Assembly (NCBI GenBank): GCA_021774785.1
Contig: JAJFIQ010000019.1
Span: forward strand, 434,001-498,000
Direction: 5' to 3'
Length of the DNA: 64,000 nt
From: Emcibacter sp.
GTDB lineage: Bacteria > Pseudomonadota > Alphaproteobacteria > Sphingomonadales > Emcibacteraceae
The notes under the pieces are model-generated. The model searched no databases, was not told where the DNA came from, and worked only from the letters and a program-made list of their open reading frames with translations. The position numbers and the translations under genes were made by a program. Shown piece after piece: positions 60,260 to 64,000 of the stretch. How positions within the stretch are numbered: the first letter of the stretch is position 1; each line of letters begins with the position of its first letter.

Positions 60260-61237
60260 ATGAAAGCGATGATCGTCAGGGCATGTGGATCACTGGAAAA
60301 TTTAAAAGTTGAAACCATGCAAGACCCCGTAGCCAGCGATAATGGGGTTGTGATTGATATTAAGACCTGTTCGGTGAATTTTGCTGATAGTTTGATGGTC
60401 GAAGGCACTTATCAGGTCAAGCCGCCATTACCCTTTAGTCCGGGCGTAGAGGTTGCGGGTGTTATTTCCGAAATTGGGGTTAATGTTTCCGGTTGGAAAG
60501 TGGGTGATAGGGTGCAGGCCCTAACAAATTGGGGCGGGTTTGCAGAAAAGGTTGCGGTTCCGACGGATGCGCTTTGTGCATTGCCTGAAAATATGTCTTA
60601 TGTGGATGCGGCGGCCTTTGTAGTGGCTTACGGTACCAGTCATGTTGCCCTTGATTATCGGGCAAGGCTGCAAAAGGGAGAATGGCTTGTTGTCAATGGT
60701 GCCGGGGGCGGGGTCGGGCTTACGGCTGTTGAAATTGGCAAAATGATGGGAGCGCGTGTGATCGCAACGGCGGGTTCCGAAGAAAAACTCGCCATAGCGC
60801 GCGAGAAGGGGGCCGAGTTCTCCATCAACTATAAAACCGAAAAGGTCAGGGATAAAATAAAGGAATATACCGGCGGTAAAGGTGCCAATGTGGTTTATGA
60901 TCCCGTGGGAGGTGAAGTCTTTCGCCAAAGTTTCAGGGCCATGGCACCGGAAGGACGCATGCTTGTGATTGGATTTGCCAGTGGTGATATTCCGCAGGTT
61001 CCAGCCAATCATCTGTTGGTCAAGAATATTGAATTAATCGGTTTTTACTGGGGTGCCTACAAGGATTTCAAGCCAGAAATATTGCAGGATTCCACCAAAC
61101 AGTTATTTGACTGGTATGAAAAAGGCAAAATTTCCCCTCATATTAGTGCTACTTTCCCGCTTGAGAAAACAGTCGATGCCATACGCGCATTGCGTAATCG
61201 CACATCCTCAGGAAAAGTGGTTGTTACCATGACTTGA
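60260..61237 (+). CDS. NADPH:quinone oxidoreductase/zinc-independent medium-chain dehydrogenase
   Basis: A 325-residue MDR-superfamily oxidoreductase. The GroES-like N-domain (FADSLMVEGTYQVKPPLPFSPG) lacks the catalytic zinc ligands of alcohol dehydrogenases. The nucleotide loop is NGAGGGVGLTAVEIGK (about residue 150), and NVVYDPVGGEVFRQ and GFASGDIPQ follow. It uses NADPH with quinones or enoyl substrates in relatives. An 82-base gap with a palindrome leads to pccB. The exact substrate is unknown. Confidence 0.88.
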   Translation: MKAMIVRACGSLENLKVETMQDPVASDNGVVIDIKTCSVNFADSLMVEGTYQVKPPLPFSPGVEVAGVISEIGVNVSGWKVGDRVQALTNWGGFAEKVAVPTDALCALPENMSYVDAAAFVVAYGTSHVALDYRARLQKGEWLVVNGAGGGVGLTAVEIGKMMGARVIATAGSEEKLAIAREKGAEFSINYKTEKVRDKIKEYTGGKGANVVYDPVGGEVFRQSFRAMAPEGRMLVIGFASGDIPQVPANHLLVKNIELIGFYWGAYKDFKPEILQDSTKQLFDWYEKGKISPHISATFPLEKTVDAIRALRNRTSSGKVVVTMT

Positions 61238-61256
61238 CTTACTAAAATGAAAAATG

Positions 61257-61270
61257 TTACTCATGAGTAA
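61257..61270. promoter_or_regulatory. 14-bp palindrome upstream of pccB
   Basis: TTACTCA-TGAGTAA, a perfect palindrome at about -33 relative to the transcript expected from a TATAAT at 61285-61290, so it overlaps the -35 position. It resembles an operator. I do not recognise a published motif. Confidence 0.5.
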
Positions 61271-61284
61271 GATAAAATTCATAA

Positions 61285-61290
61285 TATAAT
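61285..61290 (+). promoter_or_regulatory. Candidate pccB -10 element
   Basis: A perfect TATAAT 30 bases before the pccB ATG. The -35 position is occupied by the 14-bp palindrome, suggesting regulator control. Confidence 0.45.
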
Positions 61291-61319
61291 GCAATCATTG
61301 TTAAAAATTAGAGGCTAAC

Positions 61320-62852
61320 ATGCAGGAAATCCTAACAAAGCTTGAAGAAAAACGCAATGAGGCGCGGCTTGGAGGCGGGCAACGGCGCATTGATGCTCAG
61401 CATAAAAAAGGCAAGCTTACGGCCCGTGAGCGTGTGGATGTTTTGCTCGACCCCGATAGTTTTGAAGAATATGACATGTTCATGGAACATCGCTGTGTCG
61501 ATTTTGGCATGGAAGACCAAAAAGTCTCCGGCGATGGTGTTGTTATAGGGTCCGGTACCATTAATGGTCGTCTGGTCTATGTTTTCAGTCAGGATTTTAC
61601 AGTTTTCGGGGGATCGCTTTCGGAAACTCACGCGGAAAAAATATGCAAGGTCATGGATATGGCCATGAAGGTTGGAGCGCCTGTTATTGGCCTTAATGAC
61701 AGTGGCGGCGCCCGTATTCAGGAAGGGGTCGCGGCTCTTGCCGGATATGCCGATGTTTTTCAGAAGAATATCATGGCGTCCGGTGTAATACCGCAAATAT
61801 CAGTCATCATGGGGCCCTGTGCGGGAGGCGCGGTCTATTCTCCGGCCATGACTGACTTCATCTTTATGGTCAAGGACAGTTCCTATATGTTTGTCACGGG
61901 TCCAGATGTGGTGAAAACCGTGACCAATGAGACGGTAACACAGGAAGAACTAGGCGGGGCTATAACCCATACCACGAAATCAAGCGTTGCTGATATTGCT
62001 TTTGACAACGATGTGGAGGCCCTGAAACAGGTTCGCCGACTGGTTGATTTCCTGCCGGCAAATAACCGGGAGAAATCACCGGATTTTGCGACTTTTGATG
62101 ATCCTGCCCGTGAAGAGCCGTCACTTGATACCCTTATCCCCGATAATCCTAACAAACCCTATGATATGCATGAGTTGATACAAAAAGTGATCGACGAAGG
62201 TGATTTTTATGAAATACAGCCCGAATATGCCAAAAATATCATAACCGGTTTTGGCCGTATCGAGGGGCAGACAGTAGGTTTTGTAGCAAATCAGCCAATG
62301 GTTCTGGCGGGATGTCTGGATATTAACGCTTCGCGCAAGGCGGCGCGTTTTGTCCGTTTTTGTGATTGTTTCAATATCCCCATTGTTACTTTCGTTGATG
62401 TACCGGGCTTTCTGCCGGGCACACAACAGGAATATAACGGTATTATCAAGCAGGGTGCCAAGCTGTTGTTTGCTTATGGTGAGGCAACGGTCCCTAAAAT
62501 CACTATCATCACTCGAAAGGCTTACGGCGGGGCCTATGATGTTATGGCATCCAAACACCTGCGTGGTGATTTGAACTTTGCTTGGCCATCGGCTGAAATT
62601 GCCGTTATGGGAGCCAAAGGTGCTGTGGAAATTATTTTTCGTGCGGATATTGGGGATGATGAAAAAATTGCGGCCCGTACGAGTGAATATTCCGATAAAT
62701 TTGCCAATCCGTTTGTAGCTGCGGGCAGGGGATATGTTGATGATATTATTATGCCCCATGCATCTCGGAGAAGAATTGCCCGAGGGCTTCGCATGCTGAA
62801 AAATAAAGAAATCAGCAACCCCTGGAAAAAACACGATAATATACCGTTATAA
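61320..62852 (+). CDS. pccB: Propionyl-CoA carboxylase beta subunit (carboxyltransferase)
   Basis: A 510-residue carboxyltransferase that moves carboxyl from biotin to propionyl-CoA to give methylmalonyl-CoA. [20 protein letters not shown] near the start, [14 protein letters not shown] and [16 protein letters not shown], then [19 protein letters not shown] and [15 protein letters not shown] are the family motifs. Length (510) matches PccB. It is 11 bases from pccA. A palindromic operator-like site lies upstream. Confidence 0.95.
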   Translation: MQEILTKLEEKRNEARLGGGQRRIDAQHKKGKLTARERVDVLLDPDSFEEYDMFMEHRCVDFGMEDQKVSGDGVVIGSGTINGRLVYVFSQDFTVFGGSLSETHAEKICKVMDMAMKVGAPVIGLNDSGGARIQEGVAALAGYADVFQKNIMASGVIPQISVIMGPCAGGAVYSPAMTDFIFMVKDSSYMFVTGPDVVKTVTNETVTQEELGGAITHTTKSSVADIAFDNDVEALKQVRRLVDFLPANNREKSPDFATFDDPAREEPSLDTLIPDNPNKPYDMHELIQKVIDEGDFYEIQPEYAKNIITGFGRIEGQTVGFVANQPMVLAGCLDINASRKAARFVRFCDCFNIPIVTFVDVPGFLPGTQQEYNGIIKQGAKLLFAYGEATVPKITIITRKAYGGAYDVMASKHLRGDLNFAWPSAEIAVMGAKGAVEIIFRADIGDDEKIAARTSEYSDKFANPFVAAGRGYVDDIIMPHASRRRIARGLRMLKNKEISNPWKKHDNIPL

Positions 62853-62863
62853 AGAGCAAAAAT

Positions 62864-64000
62864 ATGTTTTCAAAAATTTTGATTGCCAACCGTGGTGAAA
62901 TTGCCTGTCGTGTGATAAAGACAGCGCGGAAAATGGGCATTAAAACCGTAGCCGTCTATTCCGATGCAGACGCTGATGCCCTGCATGTTTTAATGGCCGA
63001 TGAAAAGGTTCATATTGGACCTGCACCGGCGGCGGAAAGTTACCTGATTGCCGATAAGATCATTGATGCAGCCAAGAAAACCGGGGCAGAAGCCATTCAT
63101 CCGGGGTATGGTTTTCTATCTGAAAATGCTACCTTTTGTGAAAAGCTTAAAGCCGAGGGCATAGCCTTTATTGGGCCAGAAGTAAAAGCCATTGGGGTTA
63201 TGGGTGATAAAATTGAATCCAAAAAATTTGCCGCAAAAGCAGGGGTGAATACGGTTCCGGGCAGTACAGAAATTATCACAAGCCCCGACCATGCTGTAAA
63301 GATTTCCGGTAAAATCGGTTATCCCGTGATGATTAAGGCCTCTGCGGGGGGTGGAGGTAAGGGTATGCGCGTTGCTTATACTGACACAGAAGCCGCCGAG
63401 GGCTTTACATCAGCCACGAATGAAGCCATATCCAGCTTTGGTGATGATCGGGTTTTTATTGAGAAATTTATTGAAGAGCCGCGCCATATAGAAATACAGA
63501 TATTGGGGGATGCTCATGGCAATGTTATTTATCTGGGCGAGCGTGAATGTTCCATCCAGCGTCGACATCAAAAGGTTATTGAAGAGGCACCAAGCCCGTT
63601 CCTTGATAAAGCAACCCGCAAAAGCATGGGTGAACAGTCCGTAGCCTTATCCAAAGAGGTGGATTATCAATCAGCCGGAACTGTTGAGTTTATCGTAGAT
63701 AAAAATCGGAATTTCTTTTTTTTAGAGATGAATACAAGGCTTCAGGTGGAGCATCCGGTGACGGAATTGATCACCGGCGTTGATCTGGTGGAACAGATGA
63801 TCCGTGTGGCATACGGTGAAAAGCTGACTTTAGCGCAAGATGATATCAAGCTCAACGGATGGGCCATGGAAACGCGGGTTTATGCCGAAGACCCCTTGCG
63901 CGGTTTTCTGCCGTCCATCGGTCGTGTTGTGAAATACTCGCCGCCGGAAGAAAGTGACAATGTGCGGGTTGATACCGGCATTTATGAGGGCTCCGAAATC
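62864..64000 (+). CDS. pccA: Propionyl-CoA carboxylase alpha subunit, N-terminal part
   Basis: The first 379 codons of the biotin-carboxylase subunit; the gene runs off the right edge. [22 protein letters not shown] is the family start, with [10 protein letters not shown], the ATP-grasp glycine loop [12 protein letters not shown], the [20 protein letters not shown] segment and [14 protein letters not shown]. The biotinyl lysine (AMKM) would be at the unseen C-terminus. It feeds the methylmalonyl-CoA route for odd-chain fatty acid and branched amino-acid carbon. Order pccB-pccA is one operon. Confidence 0.94.
   Translation, partial: MFSKILIANRGEIACRVIKTARKMGIKTVAVYSDADADALHVLMADEKVHIGPAPAAESYLIADKIIDAAKKTGAEAIHPGYGFLSENATFCEKLKAEGIAFIGPEVKAIGVMGDKIESKKFAAKAGVNTVPGSTEIITSPDHAVKISGKIGYPVMIKASAGGGGKGMRVAYTDTEAAEGFTSATNEAISSFGDDRVFIEKFIEEPRHIEIQILGDAHGNVIYLGERECSIQRRHQKVIEEAPSPFLDKATRKSMGEQSVALSKEVDYQSAGTVEFIVDKNRNFFFLEMNTRLQVEHPVTELITGVDLVEQMIRVAYGEKLTLAQDDIKLNGWAMETRVYAEDPLRGFLPSIGRVVKYSPPEESDNVRVDTGIYEGSEI

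Noticed and set aside
62121-62834. 237-codon antisense frame within pccB
   Set aside because: Shadow of a highly conserved gene; no ribosome site or family match.

Overview
The window is 64 kb of densely packed, mostly core chromosome from a flagellated, respiring alphaproteobacterium. The evidence is 5-aminolevulinate synthase (C4 haem pathway), a Mg-type HemB, an LdtR-like MarR regulator beside hemB/hemA, the CBP3-DUF177-plsX-fabH-ihfA-merR block, the DUF815 ATPase-yajC-secD-secF-Mth938 block, and an alphaproteobacterial SOS box (GTTC-N7-GTTC) between uvrA and ssb. Base composition is moderately AT-rich (roughly mid-40s percent G+C by eye), which with the gene orders suggests an Emcibacter/Kordiimonas-like lineage; the genus cannot be fixed from this sequence. 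I see no phage, IS element, CRISPR, rRNA or tRNA.

Layout. 1-5.1 kb: edge of an SLC13-type permease, motB, threonine dehydratase, a 66-aa membrane protein, a FemAB/GNAT-like transferase and motA. 5.1-8.5 kb: haem genes hemB and hemA flanking an LdtR-like regulator, with an FNR/FixK-type palindrome upstream of hemA. 8.5-16.1 kb: rpiB, glyA, nrdR, the riboflavin operon ribD-ribE-ribBX-ribH, nusB, thiL, fliL. 16.1-23 kb: a hydrolase, bamE, a bc1 chaperone, DUF177, plsX, fabH, ihfA, a MerR regulator, xth, erpA. 23-35 kb: a long co-oriented run dgt-argS-SPOR-nagZ-M50 protease-scpA-scpB-tatABC-serS-surE-pcm-NlpD-like. 35-42.5 kb: AAA ATPase, yajC-secD-secF-Mth938, a PuuD-like membrane protein with a 46-aa companion, an NDUFAF6-like protein and trmFO. 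42.6-51 kb: uvrA/ssb under an SOS box, arfB, an aspartoacylase-like/GCS2 pair, aspartate aminotransferase and a HAD phosphatase. 51-64 kb: a predicted small RNA, lysR, trxB, a lipase-like hydrolase, hisN, a tandem DUF547 pair, typA, a quinone oxidoreductase and pccB-pccA (cut by the window end).

How it fits together: the genes cover cofactor synthesis (haem, riboflavin, thiamine diphosphate), envelope and protein export (SecDF-YajC, Tat, BamE, NlpD-like, NagZ), chromosome segregation (ScpAB), DNA repair, fatty-acid initiation and propionyl-CoA carboxylation. Homologues of three mitochondrial respiratory-chain assembly factors (UQCC1/CBP3, NDUFAF3, NDUFAF6) lie in the same window. No stretch longer than 300 bases is empty; the longest gap (51061-51354) holds the predicted sRNA.

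Most notable: a candidate unannotated minus-strand sRNA (about 51295 to 51119) with its own promoter, stem-loops presenting repeated CUCCC anti-Shine-Dalgarno motifs, and a strong terminator; apparent non-canonical start codons for thiL (CTG) and a HAD phosphatase (ATT); a RibBX whose GTP cyclohydrolase II half has lost its zinc cysteines; a tandem DUF547 pair lacking the family's usual His/Cys residues; and Crp/Fnr-type palindromes upstream of hemA and tatA. No defence island or large novel system is apparent.
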